The position numbers and the translations under genes are program-made. A DNA stretch of 7,216 nt. Origin: Gammaproteobacteria bacterium. GTDB taxonomy: Bacteria; Pseudomonadota; Gammaproteobacteria; SZUA-229. Positions 1 to 6,568 of this stretch are shown in pieces. Under the pieces are notes generated by a model, which saw only the letters and a list, made by a program, of their open reading frames with translations, had not been told where the DNA came from and did not search any database. The DNA lies in assembly GCA_002401185.1 (NCBI GenBank), contig NVSH01000042.1:5063-12278 (forward strand), written 5' to 3'. Position 1 is the first letter of the stretch; every line of letters begins with the position of its first letter.

Positions 1-115
1 AGAATACCAGCTTCGCCACCTCATCCAACAAACACTGAAAGAAAAGCTGCCCGAAGAAATCCTAAAACAAACTGATCTTTCAACATCAAACGCTGATGTC
101 ACAAATCGCGATTAA
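1..115 (+). CDS. C-terminal fragment of an unidentified protein
   Basis: An open frame enters from the left edge (first full codon at base 2) and ends at TAA 113-115. The 37 visible residues are charged and look helical (LRHLIQQTLKEKLPEE), followed by a polar, probably disordered tail. In gammaproteobacteria the genes before valS are often pepA and holC, sometimes with one extra small gene. This tail does not look like the HolC C-terminus I know from E. coli, so I infer the extra small hypothetical gene without being able to prove it. Codon use and the clean stop fit a real gene on the same strand as valS. No function is claimed. Confidence 0.5.
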   Translation, partial: EYQLRHLIQQTLKEKLPEEILKQTDLSTSNADVTNRD

Positions 116-185
116 AACATCGGCTATACAATAATTTTTAACCCGCCTCGCTTAACTTGGTCGTGTCTCCTACGCCAGATTTCGG

Positions 186-191
186 TATAAT
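186..191 (+). promoter_or_regulatory. Candidate sigma-70 -10 box for valS
   Basis: A perfect TATAAT lies 33 bases before the valS ATG, which would put the transcription start near 197-199 and give a leader of about 27 bases. No good -35 hexamer is seen at 16-18 bases: 163-168 reads GTGTCT and the nearest TTGG-like sequence (157-160) is too far upstream. The bases just before the box (CGG) are not the TGn of an extended -10. The position suits a valS promoter, but the missing -35 keeps confidence moderate. Confidence 0.4.
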
Positions 192-224
192 TCCGCGCAT
201 TAAAGCCATACAACCGAGTCCATC

Positions 225-3098
225 ATGGAAAAAACCTACAACCCACAAGCCATCGAAGACAAGTGGTACCAAACCTGGGAAAAAAACGGCTATTTTAATG
301 CCGAACAAACCGTCGAAGGCGAAGAAAGCAAAGAAGATGGGAGCCGTGCCGAGCGTGAAAATTTCTGCATCATGATTCCGCCACCGAATGTGACAGGACG
401 TTTGCATATGGGACACGCTTTTCAGGATACCATCATGGATGCCATGATCCGTTATCACCGGATGAAAGGCGAAAACACATTATGGCAGGTCGGTACTGAC
501 CATGCCGGTATCGCCACACAGATGGTTGTAGAACGCCTGATTAATGCCGAAGGTAAAACTCGCCATGATTACGGTCGTGAAAAATTTACCGAAAAAATAT
601 GGCAATGGAAAGAACAATCAGGTAACACTATCACCAAACAATTACGCCGCATGGGCGCATCGCTTGACTGGTCACGCGAACGTTTCACTATGGACGAAGG
701 ATTATCCACAGCGGTCACCGAAGTTTTTGTCCGCCTCTATGAAGAAGGCCTGATCTACCGCGGCAAACGACTGGTCAACTGGGACCCGGTTTTGCACACA
801 GCGGTATCCGACCTGGAAGTATTATCCACTGAAGAATCCGGCCACATGTGGCACATGCGCTACCCACGCAGTAATGGCGCAGGTTACGTGGTGGTAGCAA
901 CGACCCGTCCTGAAACCTTACTGGGCGATTGCGCCGTTGCTATTAATCCTTCTGACGAACGTTATTCTTACCTGCTAGGCGAATTACTCGAACTGCCCTT
1001 AACCGGACGTAAAATTCCGGTTATCGCCGATGAACATGTCGATGCTGATTTTGGCAGCGGCTGTGTAAAAATTACCCCGGCGCATGATTTTAACGATTAT
1101 CTAGTATGGACCCGACACAAGAATAAATCTGAGATTCGCGACCTGCCCCGTGGCGGACTGATCAATATCTTCGACCACAATGCAGCTATTCGCGACAACG
1201 AAGATGACGTTAACAACATCATCCCCGACGCCTACATCGGCATGGATCGCTACGCTGCGCGCAAACAGATTGTTGCCGACCTCGAAGCCGCTGGCCTGCT
1301 GGAAAAAGTCGTAGACCACAAACTGGTGGTACCCAGAGGTGACCGCTCCAACGCCGTCATCGAACCCTACCTGACCGATCAATGGTACGTAAAAGTTGGG
1401 CCACTGGCCAAACCGGCGATCGAAGCGGTAGAAAACGGCGACATTAAATTTGTTCCTGACAACTGGAAAAACACCTATTTTGAGTGGATGAATAACATCG
1501 AAGACTGGTGTATCTCTCGCCAGATATGGTGGGGGCACCGCATCCCTGCCTGGTATGATGAGCTCGGTAATATCTATGTCGGTTACGATGTCGACGACGT
1601 ACGCAAGAAAAACAAATTACCGGACGACTTTGTACTAAGGCAGGATGAAGACGTTTTAGATACCTGGTTCTCTTCCGCACTGTGGCCATTTTCAACCCTT
1701 GGCTGGCCAGAAAAAACCCCTGAACTCGAAAAATATTATCCGACCAATGTACTGGTAACCGGTTTCGATATCATCTTCTTCTGGGTCGCTCGCATGATTA
1801 TGTTTGGCCTAAAATTTATGGATGATGTACCTTTTCGAGAGGTTTACGTGCATGGCCTGGTACGCGATAGCGAAGGTCAAAAGATGTCTAAATCCAAAGG
1901 CAATGTGCTCGACCCGATAGACATCATCGATGGCATCGATCTCGAAGCACTGGTCGATAAGCGCACATCAGCGGTCATGCAACCACACATGGTCGAACGC
2001 ATCGAAAAACTGACGCGTAAAAATTTCCCCGATGGCATTCCGGCATTCGGCACCGATGCCATGCGTTTTACTTTCGCTTCGTTAGCCACTACCGGTCGTG
2101 ACGTGGTTTTTGCACCTTCACGTATCGAAGGTTACCGCAACTTCTGTAACAAGTTATGGAACGCAACACGTTACGTATTGATGCAGACAGAAGGAAAAGA
2201 TACCGGACTATTAACGAACGGAAATGACAATACCGACGTGGCATTGTCACTGGCTGATCGCTGGATTATCTCACGCCTGCAACATGTCGAAGAACGCATT
2301 GAGCAGCATAATAAAAATTCACGACTGGACCTGATCGCACAAGATCTTTATGCATTTGTCTGGGAAGATTACTGCGATTGGTATCTAGAATTATCCAAAC
2401 CGATTTTATTCAACGATGCTACGCCCGAAAACCAGCAACGCGGTACACGTCGCACATTGGTTCGCGTACTAGAAACCATCCTGCGACTCAACCACCCCAT
2501 CATTCCATTCATCACTGAGGAATGCTGGCAATATGTTGCACCGCTGGCTGGTAAAACTGGCGACAGTATCATGATACAACCCTACCCTGAGTCGGACGCA
2601 AGCAAGATCGATGCAAAAGCCGAAAAGGAACTGGAATGGGTGAAAACATTTATCAGCGGCGTACGCCGTATTCGTTCCGAGATGGATATCCCACCGGGGA
2701 AACCCTTGTCGTTACTGTTACAAAACGCCTCTGACAAAGACAAATTATTGTATCACGAAAACCAGGCATTCATCGAAACGCTGGCGAAACTAGCACAAAG
2801 CGAATGGTTAGACGACGATGACGAAGCACCAGAGTCTGCCACCGCGCTGGTGGGTGAAATGAAAATCTTGATTCCACTCGCCGGTCTCATCGATAAAGAT
2901 GCCGAACTTGCCCGTCTGGAAAAAGAGATCAACAAATTACAGATCAATGTAGATAAGACCACGAGCAAACTGCTAAATAAAAACTTTGTCGATAAAGCGC
3001 CTGCTGCCGTTGTCGATAAAGAACGCTCTCGTCTGGCAGAAATGACAAAAGCGGTAGAGCAATTAGAAGAACAGGCCGCGAAAATTAAAAAACTGTAA
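225..3098 (+). CDS. valS: Valyl-tRNA synthetase (ValRS)
   Basis: Charges tRNA-Val with valine using ATP in the cytoplasm and edits mischarged threonine. It is a class I synthetase of 957 residues, close to the roughly 950 of the E. coli enzyme. The HIGH signature is [13 protein letters not shown] at about residues 52-64, and KMSKS is at 553-557. The inserted editing (CP1) domain shows [11 protein letters not shown] at about 225-235 and [10 protein letters not shown] at about 283-292. [16 protein letters not shown] (about 428-443) and [15 protein letters not shown] (about 476-490) are typical ValRS blocks. The anticodon-binding domain covers about 680-830, with [12 protein letters not shown] near 715-726, and residues from about 890 form the C-terminal coiled coil ([12 protein letters not shown]). 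The ATG at 225 gives the expected N-terminus ([15 protein letters not shown]) although no strong Shine-Dalgarno sequence precedes it. The gene is complete with no frameshift. It is followed by a 121-base gap, so the next gene may have its own promoter. Confidence 0.98.
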   Translation: MEKTYNPQAIEDKWYQTWEKNGYFNAEQTVEGEESKEDGSRAERENFCIMIPPPNVTGRLHMGHAFQDTIMDAMIRYHRMKGENTLWQVGTDHAGIATQMVVERLINAEGKTRHDYGREKFTEKIWQWKEQSGNTITKQLRRMGASLDWSRERFTMDEGLSTAVTEVFVRLYEEGLIYRGKRLVNWDPVLHTAVSDLEVLSTEESGHMWHMRYPRSNGAGYVVVATTRPETLLGDCAVAINPSDERYSYLLGELLELPLTGRKIPVIADEHVDADFGSGCVKITPAHDFNDYLVWTRHKNKSEIRDLPRGGLINIFDHNAAIRDNEDDVNNIIPDAYIGMDRYAARKQIVADLEAAGLLEKVVDHKLVVPRGDRSNAVIEPYLTDQWYVKVGPLAKPAIEAVENGDIKFVPDNWKNTYFEWMNNIEDWCISRQIWWGHRIPAWYDELGNIYVGYDVDDVRKKNKLPDDFVLRQDEDVLDTWFSSALWPFSTLGWPEKTPELEKYYPTNVLVTGFDIIFFWVARMIMFGLKFMDDVPFREVYVHGLVRDSEGQKMSKSKGNVLDPIDIIDGIDLEALVDKRTSAVMQPHMVERIEKLTRKNFPDGIPAFGTDAMRFTFASLATTGRDVVFAPSRIEGYRNFCNKLWNATRYVLMQTEGKDTGLLTNGNDNTDVALSLADRWIISRLQHVEERIEQHNKNSRLDLIAQDLYAFVWEDYCDWYLELSKPILFNDATPENQQRGTRRTLVRVLETILRLNHPIIPFITEECWQYVAPLAGKTGDSIMIQPYPESDASKIDAKAEKELEWVKTFISGVRRIRSEMDIPPGKPLSLLLQNASDKDKLLYHENQAFIETLAKLAQSEWLDDDDEAPESATALVGEMKILIPLAGLIDKDAELARLEKEINKLQINVDKTTSKLLNKNFVDKAPAAVVDKERSRLAEMTKAVEQLEEQAAKIKKL

Positions 3099-3156
3099 AC
3101 AACTTCTAATTATAAATGAGCTGATGACCGTCAAGAAAATAACCAGGAAGACACGG

Positions 3157-3186
3157 TTGCTAAGCAAGTGAGTCTCACGTTATCCT
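3157..3186 (+). promoter_or_regulatory. Candidate promoter for the 183-residue protein gene
   Basis: A possible -35 TTGCTA (3157-3162) and -10 TATCCT (3181-3186) are separated by 18 bases, each matching four of six consensus bases. Transcription would start near 3192-3194, about 27 bases before the ATG at 3220. No convincing terminator is seen after valS, so read-through from valS could also express the downstream genes. Confidence 0.28.
3168..3178. repeat. Perfect 11-base palindrome GTGAGTCTCAC
   Basis: GTGAG and CTCAC are exact reverse complements around a central T. The palindrome lies between the candidate -35 and -10 boxes upstream of the 183-residue protein gene, a place where a repressor could act. 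The stem is too short and lacks a following T run, so it is not a terminator. A chance occurrence is quite possible. Confidence 0.3.
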
Positions 3187-3219
3187 TTGTTTAAGTTTTA
3201 AAGCGCCTGTAAAACCATC

Positions 3220-3771
3220 ATGCCAACACCCGAAAAAATAGAAAATATCCTTCAGACCCATGCCAGCCTAATACTGGCCGTGGTACAGACCATCCATAAC
3301 CCAGACTATAAACCGCAACTGGACCAGGTGCTACAACAGTCCACACAGAACGGCTGGCAAGCACTGGTCAATGTAATCAATAAAATTATGGCTGGTAGCC
3401 GCGAGCAATCACTGCTCGAAGGACTGGATGAAGAAGACGCCATCATCGCAAAAAGTATTTTACGTGGCCTGCAAAACCCTGAAACACTACCGAAAACACA
3501 AACCAGTGGTGATGCTAATAAAGCTGCGCCGATGTTGGCACAAATAATTAACGAAGCAAGACGCGGTGATCACAACGCACTTACCATGCTTGGCACTATG
3601 GCAGAACAGATGTCCAACGCCGGTGGCGATATGGCTAACCTCAGTGCTGTGCTCAAAGACATGATCGATGGTGAACGCAGCGTCGACAAACTTTGTTCTC
3701 GCATGGGTGTGCAGGGCGAATCCTTAATTACCCAAATTTTAAATGAGCTGGCTAAGCTCGATACACATTAA
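3220..3771 (+). CDS. Conserved-looking hypothetical helical protein
   Basis: I do not recognise a named family for this 183-residue protein. It has no signal peptide or membrane segment and is predicted to be cytoplasmic and almost wholly alpha-helical. Two helical parts, about residues 1-90 and 103-183, are joined by a polar linker (about 91-102, KTQTSGDANKAA). The most distinctive block is GLDEEDAIIAKSILRGLQ at about 68-85, followed by NPETLP. The second half has the repeated small and hydrophobic spacing of a helical bundle (MLAQIINEARRGDHNAL, then MLGTMAEQM). It starts 121 bases after valS, and its stop lies 15 bases before the DUF1415 ATG, so the two are probably co-transcribed. No Shine-Dalgarno sequence is obvious before the ATG. 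Codon use resembles valS, which supports a real gene. Function unknown. Confidence 0.8.
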   Translation: MPTPEKIENILQTHASLILAVVQTIHNPDYKPQLDQVLQQSTQNGWQALVNVINKIMAGSREQSLLEGLDEEDAIIAKSILRGLQNPETLPKTQTSGDANKAAPMLAQIINEARRGDHNALTMLGTMAEQMSNAGGDMANLSAVLKDMIDGERSVDKLCSRMGVQGESLITQILNELAKLDTH

Positions 3772-3786
3772 TCCACTTACAACGAT

Positions 3787-4350
3787 ATGTCAGACTCAGC
3801 ACAAACGGTTATCGAGAGAACGCAATGCTGGATAGACAACATCGTCATCGGTTTAAATCTCTGTCCATTTGCAGGTTCCGCATTTAAAAACGGCAGTATC
3901 GAATATCATGTTAGTGGCAAACATGAGAATGATATCGAACAACACCTACAACAGCTTGCCGAGCGTTTCAAACAACTTGATAGTACCGACTCGATAGAAA
4001 CCAGTCTACTCATCTTTGCTAGGCATTATAAAAATTTCGATGACTATCTCGACATGCTCTATCTCGCGAACCAACGACTCGACGATTTAAATTATGTTGG
4101 TATCTATCAGATAGCCAGCTTCCATCCCAGCTATTGTTTCGATGGTGTAGACGCTAATGACGTGGCCAATTTCACTAACCGATCACCTTACCCCATGTTG
4201 CATATATTAAGAGAACACAGTGTCGAAGAAGCCATTGAACATTACGACGATATAGCATCTGTACCCGAGAATAATATTAAAAGGTTACGAAAAATAGGCC
4301 TTCAAGAAATGCAGCACCGGATAAAAACACTTTCAGGGGAAACACCATGA
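3787..4350 (+). CDS. DUF1415 family protein
   Basis: The 187-residue protein matches the DUF1415 family as I know it from proteobacteria. The N-terminal signature IVIGLNLCPFAG lies at about residues 19-30, the central block YQIASFHPSYCF at about 107-118, and the block NRSPYPMLHILRE at 131-143. The length is usual for the family. Conserved cysteines (C26 and C117) and the histidine in FHPSY could be functional, but the biochemical role of the family is not established to my knowledge. No signal peptide or membrane segment is seen, so it is probably cytoplasmic. It starts 15 bases after the 183-residue protein gene and overlaps the DUF1304 gene by four bases (ATGA), which points to one transcript and translational coupling. 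The ribosome binding site is weak. Confidence 0.92.
   Translation: MSDSAQTVIERTQCWIDNIVIGLNLCPFAGSAFKNGSIEYHVSGKHENDIEQHLQQLAERFKQLDSTDSIETSLLIFARHYKNFDDYLDMLYLANQRLDDLNYVGIYQIASFHPSYCFDGVDANDVANFTNRSPYPMLHILREHSVEEAIEHYDDIASVPENNIKRLRKIGLQEMQHRIKTLSGETP
4335..4340 (+). promoter_or_regulatory. Strong Shine-Dalgarno site for the DUF1304 gene
   Basis: AGGGGA lies six bases before the ATG at 4347, inside the 3' end of the DUF1415 gene. It is one of only two clear ribosome binding sites in the window. It fixes the start at 4347 and supports the four-base overlap. Confidence 0.65.
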
Positions 4351-4703
4351 GCATACTAACCACCATCGCCATCAGTATTGTTATCATCTTGCACGTATTA
4401 TTTTTAATCCTTGAAATGTTCTTATGGAATACACCCTATGGTCGAAAAACCTTTGCGCTCTCAGAAGAATACGCAAAACAATCTGCACCACTAGCAGATA
4501 ACCAGGGTTTATATAATGGCTTTTTAGCCGCAGGATTATTGTGGGGTTTATTGAGCACTGGCGGTTTCGACGCGCTGGTCTTTTTTCTTAGCTGTATCAT
4601 CATCGCCGGCATCTATGGTGCGATAACCGCGAAACGTTCGATACTCTGGTTACAAGCCATGCCAGCAGCTATCGCTATGGCCTTACTGGTATGCTATTAC
4701 TAA
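4347..4703 (+). CDS. DUF1304 family integral membrane protein
   Basis: A 118-residue protein with four predicted membrane helices at about residues 3-26, 53-70, 73-93 and 98-117. The family signatures are visible: LEMFLWNTPYGRKTF at 22-36 after the first helix and NQGLYNGFLAAGLLWGL at 52-68 in the second. Both are hallmarks of DUF1304, small inner-membrane proteins whose function is not settled. Length and topology are normal for the family, and the start is set by a good Shine-Dalgarno site. The ATGA overlap with the DUF1415 gene suggests coupled translation, though the two families need not act together. A 61-base gap without a visible terminator separates it from the metallo-hydrolase gene. 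Confidence 0.93.
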   Translation: MSILTTIAISIVIILHVLFLILEMFLWNTPYGRKTFALSEEYAKQSAPLADNQGLYNGFLAAGLLWGLLSTGGFDALVFFLSCIIIAGIYGAITAKRSILWLQAMPAAIAMALLVCYY

Positions 4704-4764
4704 AATGTAACCACTAACTATTTATCGCCATACCATACATACAGCTTTATATACGAGTAAAACA

Positions 4765-5769
4765 ATGCCGCATCTGATACACACTCTAAGCACACTATTA
4801 CTTATTAGTCTCCTGTGCGCGTGCTCACCCTCAAGTGAGCACGATTCAACCGACACTAAAAACAAGGACAAAACCAGCGCCTCACTTACGCATAATTTCC
4901 CTTATAAATTCGAACAGGTAGCGAATAACACATGGGTAATACATGGCCCGCGTGAACTCCCTAACGCAAAAAACAAAGGTTTCATGAATAACCCTGGTCT
5001 CGTTTTAACGTCAGCGGGTCTGGTTGTTATCGACCCAGGTTCAACTGTGTATATCGGCAACGATGTCATAACGGAAATTAAAAAAGTAAGCCAACAAGCC
5101 ATCGTCGCTGTTTTTAATACACACATACACGGTGACCACTGGTTGGCTAACCAGGCAATAAAAATGGCATACCCTGATGTAAAAATTTACGGTCACACGG
5201 AAATGATCAATGAAGTAAACAATGGTGAAGGTGAAAGCTGGCTTGATATTATGGATACATTAACCGAAGGTGCCAGCCGAGGAACAGAAGTTGTCGCACC
5301 GGAATACGCTGTCATAAATGCCGATGTAATCAAAGTCGGCGATACTCACTTTAAAATACATCACTACGGCATCGCTCACACCAAAACCGATATCATGATT
5401 GAGGTCGTAGAAAATTCTGTGGTTTTTCTTGGTGACAATGTTTTATCACAACGTATTCCCAGAACCTCGAATGGCACGTTTATCGGTAACATTACATCAG
5501 TAAACACGCTATTAAAAAGCGACATTAAAACCTATGTACCCGGACACGGGCCAACGGGCGATAGAGCCATGGTCGAAGAATATATTAAGTACCTTTCACT
5601 GGTATATGAAGCGGCTAAAGAAGCCTTTAACCAAGACCTGGACAGCAGTGATGTACTTGCCATTTCAAAAGAAACAACAACGGCTTATAAAGACTGGTAC
5701 GGTTACGATGATCTTCTTGGACCACAAGGTGCGCAGGCGTATAGTGAAGTTGAGGAGGCAGAGTTTTAA
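4765..5769 (+). CDS. Metallo-beta-lactamase-fold hydrolase, predicted lipoprotein
   Basis: A 334-residue zinc hydrolase of the metallo-beta-lactamase superfamily. The N-terminus is a lipoprotein signal: a hydrophobic stretch (LLLISLLCAC) ending in a lipobox-like L17-C18-A19-C20, with serine at +2, which by the usual sorting rule suggests the periplasmic face of the outer membrane. A polar linker (about 21-42) follows. The fold shows all expected metal ligands: H120, H122, D124 and H125 in THIHGDHWLANQ, H205 in GIAHTKTD, D224 in VFLGDN, and H261 in VPGHGP. This set fits the glyoxalase II-like and SoxH-like branches, including periplasmic proteins near quinoprotein or sulfur-oxidation genes, but none of those genes is in this window. 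The substrate is therefore unknown, and beta-lactam hydrolysis is not implied. The gap before it contains an AT-rich TTTATATA that might be a -10 box, and only a weak GAG precedes the ATG. Its stop abuts the convergent gene. Confidence 0.9.
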   Translation: MPHLIHTLSTLLLISLLCACSPSSEHDSTDTKNKDKTSASLTHNFPYKFEQVANNTWVIHGPRELPNAKNKGFMNNPGLVLTSAGLVVIDPGSTVYIGNDVITEIKKVSQQAIVAVFNTHIHGDHWLANQAIKMAYPDVKIYGHTEMINEVNNGEGESWLDIMDTLTEGASRGTEVVAPEYAVINADVIKVGDTHFKIHHYGIAHTKTDIMIEVVENSVVFLGDNVLSQRIPRTSNGTFIGNITSVNTLLKSDIKTYVPGHGPTGDRAMVEEYIKYLSLVYEAAKEAFNQDLDSSDVLAISKETTTAYKDWYGYDDLLGPQGAQAYSEVEEAEF

Positions 5770-5773
5770 TTAA
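5766..5773. other. TTAATTAA palindrome giving both convergent stop codons
   Basis: TAA at 5767-5769 ends the metallo-hydrolase gene on the + strand. TTA at 5770-5772 reads as TAA on the - strand and ends the three-helix membrane protein gene. The two reading frames therefore abut with no intervening base. No bidirectional terminator hairpin is seen around the junction, so the two transcripts probably overlap at their 3' ends. Confidence 0.85.
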
Positions 5774-6300
5774 TCTTTATTACGGTACTTGCTAATAAAA
5801 CTACTATTAAGTAAAAAATACACCCAGACCATAAGAAAGAAACCTAACCCTATTATCGTGTCTTGATCAAAACTGTTTTGAAAATATGTAATCGACCAGT
5901 TATCTTCATCATCAACAAACATACCTAAGATACTCATAACAAGAAAAACACTTAATGCATAAAACCATTTATTGCTCTTTTTGGATTCTGTGCTAGTTAC
6001 TCCAACTTTTTTGGGTGCGCAATAATTTTGATAGTTTGACATTAAATTATCTAAATGACCTAGAGCGATGTTTCGTCGAAGTTCTCTTTCTTTATCACTC
6101 GAAGAATTATTAACAGCCGTCAGCCAACCATTAATAAACTCAACTTCCCTTATCGTATAATCAATTTCTTTTTTTACGATACGGTCATTTTCTCGACTTT
6201 TCTTCCATGAACCAAGCACATCAAACAGCTTGATAAGTACCGTTAAAATCGCTCCGATAATACCAACAATTGCCGTCAGACCAACGCTATCAGTTTCCAT
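5770..6300 (-). CDS. Orphan three-helix membrane protein, function unknown
   Basis: I do not recognise a family for this 176-residue protein. It has one N-terminal membrane helix (about residues 6-28), a long charged loop (about 29-111) with a helical, Lys/Arg/Glu-rich start, and two C-terminal helices (about 112-129 and 149-167) separated by an acidic loop containing DDEDN. By the positive-inside rule the large loop and the KYRNK tail face the cytoplasm and the acidic loop the periplasm. The start is supported by a good Shine-Dalgarno site eight bases upstream. The gene is clearly AT-richer than its neighbours: three sampled 60-base stretches (5881-5940, 5941-6000, 6121-6180) each have 18 G or C, against 32 of 60 at 6721-6780 in prfC. 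This suggests recent acquisition. Small membrane effectors with a soluble helical part occur in defence and toxin systems, but nothing here links the protein to one. Confidence 0.78.
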   Translation of the reverse strand: METDSVGLTAIVGIIGAILTVLIKLFDVLGSWKKSRENDRIVKKEIDYTIREVEFINGWLTAVNNSSSDKERELRRNIALGHLDNLMSNYQNYCAPKKVGVTSTESKKSNKWFYALSVFLVMSILGMFVDDEDNWSITYFQNSFDQDTIIGLGFFLMVWVYFLLNSSFISKYRNKD

Positions 6301-6308
6301 TGTTAGTT

Positions 6309-6314
6309 TCCTTT
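6309..6314 (-). promoter_or_regulatory. Shine-Dalgarno site of the three-helix membrane protein gene
   Basis: On the - strand AAAGGA lies eight bases before the ATG whose first base is 6300. It fixes that start. The site is part of a 13-base sequence repeated 80 bases further upstream. Confidence 0.6.
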
Positions 6315-6350
6315 CATGTATTGGCTAAGACTATCACTAGCTATGCTTCT

Positions 6351-6356
6351 ATTATG
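6351..6356 (-). promoter_or_regulatory. Possible -10 box for the three-helix membrane protein gene
   Basis: On the - strand the hexamer reads CATAAT, five of six matches to TATAAT, about 50 bases before the start codon. The sequence 16-18 bases upstream is T-rich but not a good -35. It is offered only as the best candidate in this intergenic stretch. Confidence 0.22.
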
Positions 6357-6423
6357 CCTACCACCGCCCAAAAATAAAGAGGTTAGTTTCCTTTAACTTG
6401 AACACTGTGCAATATTAAACATT

Positions 6424-6508
6424 ACCATTTCGACCAGAAAAAAATTTTACTCTGTATGCATCAAACACTCAGGAGGCACTAGATTTATCACATTCGTCCG
6501 AAATGACA
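6424..6508. repeat. Degenerate palindromic interspersed repeat (MITE-like)
   Basis: CATTTCG at 6426-6432 and its exact reverse complement CGAAATG at 6499-6505 bracket 66 bases, and a G:T pair could extend the match by one. The right end, read on the - strand, is TGTCATTTCGGACGAATGTG followed by an AAATCT-like sequence. This resembles the short palindromic repeats with TGTCATTTCGAACG-type ends that I know to be scattered through many proteobacterial and other genomes. The left end, CATTTCGACCAGAAA, looks like a diverged copy of the same terminus. No coding capacity is seen inside. I infer a decayed non-autonomous element; one copy alone cannot prove it. Confidence 0.45.
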
Positions 6509-6514
6509 GTACAG

Positions 6515-6535
6515 AAAAATATTAAGTTACCTTAA
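6515..6535 (-). terminator. Weak candidate terminator after prfC
   Basis: On the - strand TTAAG, loop GTAA and CTTAA (6535 down to 6522) form a five-pair hairpin followed by TATTTTT, starting 33 bases after the prfC stop. The stem is entirely A:T apart from one G:C pair, so it would be weak. Position and the following T run are right for a terminator. Confidence 0.33.
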
Positions 6536-6568
6536 CGCTCCCTGTATTCAGAAGTAGATGTGTGAAAA

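Larger units (their letters stand above)
6302..6394. repeat. 13-base direct repeat, copies at 6302-6314 and 6382-6394
   Basis: GTTAGTTTCCTTT occurs twice, exactly 80 bases apart; on the - strand it reads AAAGGAAACTAAC. The proximal copy includes the ribosome binding site of the three-helix membrane protein gene. The distal copy is not followed by an ATG in a useful position. The 80-base units are otherwise dissimilar, so this is not an evident tandem duplication. Confidence 0.6.

Noticed and set aside
138..458. A 106-codon - strand open frame across the valS start, and a 72-codon + strand frame at 157-375.
   Set aside because: Both are out-of-frame shadows of the valS N-terminus, and neither protein has family features.
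1101..1538. A 145-codon open frame on the - strand inside valS.
   Set aside because: It lies wholly antisense to an unambiguous valS, has no recognisable domain, and is a common by-product of codon bias in a conserved gene.
3099..3156. A terminator directly after valS.
   Set aside because: No stem with a following T run is visible in this stretch.
4765..5769. Calling the metallo-hydrolase an antibiotic-resistance beta-lactamase.
   Set aside because: The fold motif HxHxDH is shared by the whole superfamily, and no feature here specifically indicates beta-lactam hydrolysis.
5534..5773. A 79-codon + strand frame within the end of the metallo-hydrolase gene.
   Set aside because: It overlaps the zinc-ligand-bearing C-terminal half in another frame; its Lys/Arg-rich product has no support.
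6315..6371. A possible tiny - strand reading frame from a TTG, ending with TAA inside the Shine-Dalgarno region of the orphan gene.
   Set aside because: About 22 codons, a non-ATG start with no ribosome site at the right distance, and no recognisable peptide; it could be a leader peptide but evidence is lacking.
5770..6568. A defence system or toxin-antitoxin pair around the orphan membrane protein.
   Set aside because: Only one gene is present, with no partner nuclease, NTPase, antitoxin or cyclase; membrane topology alone is not enough.
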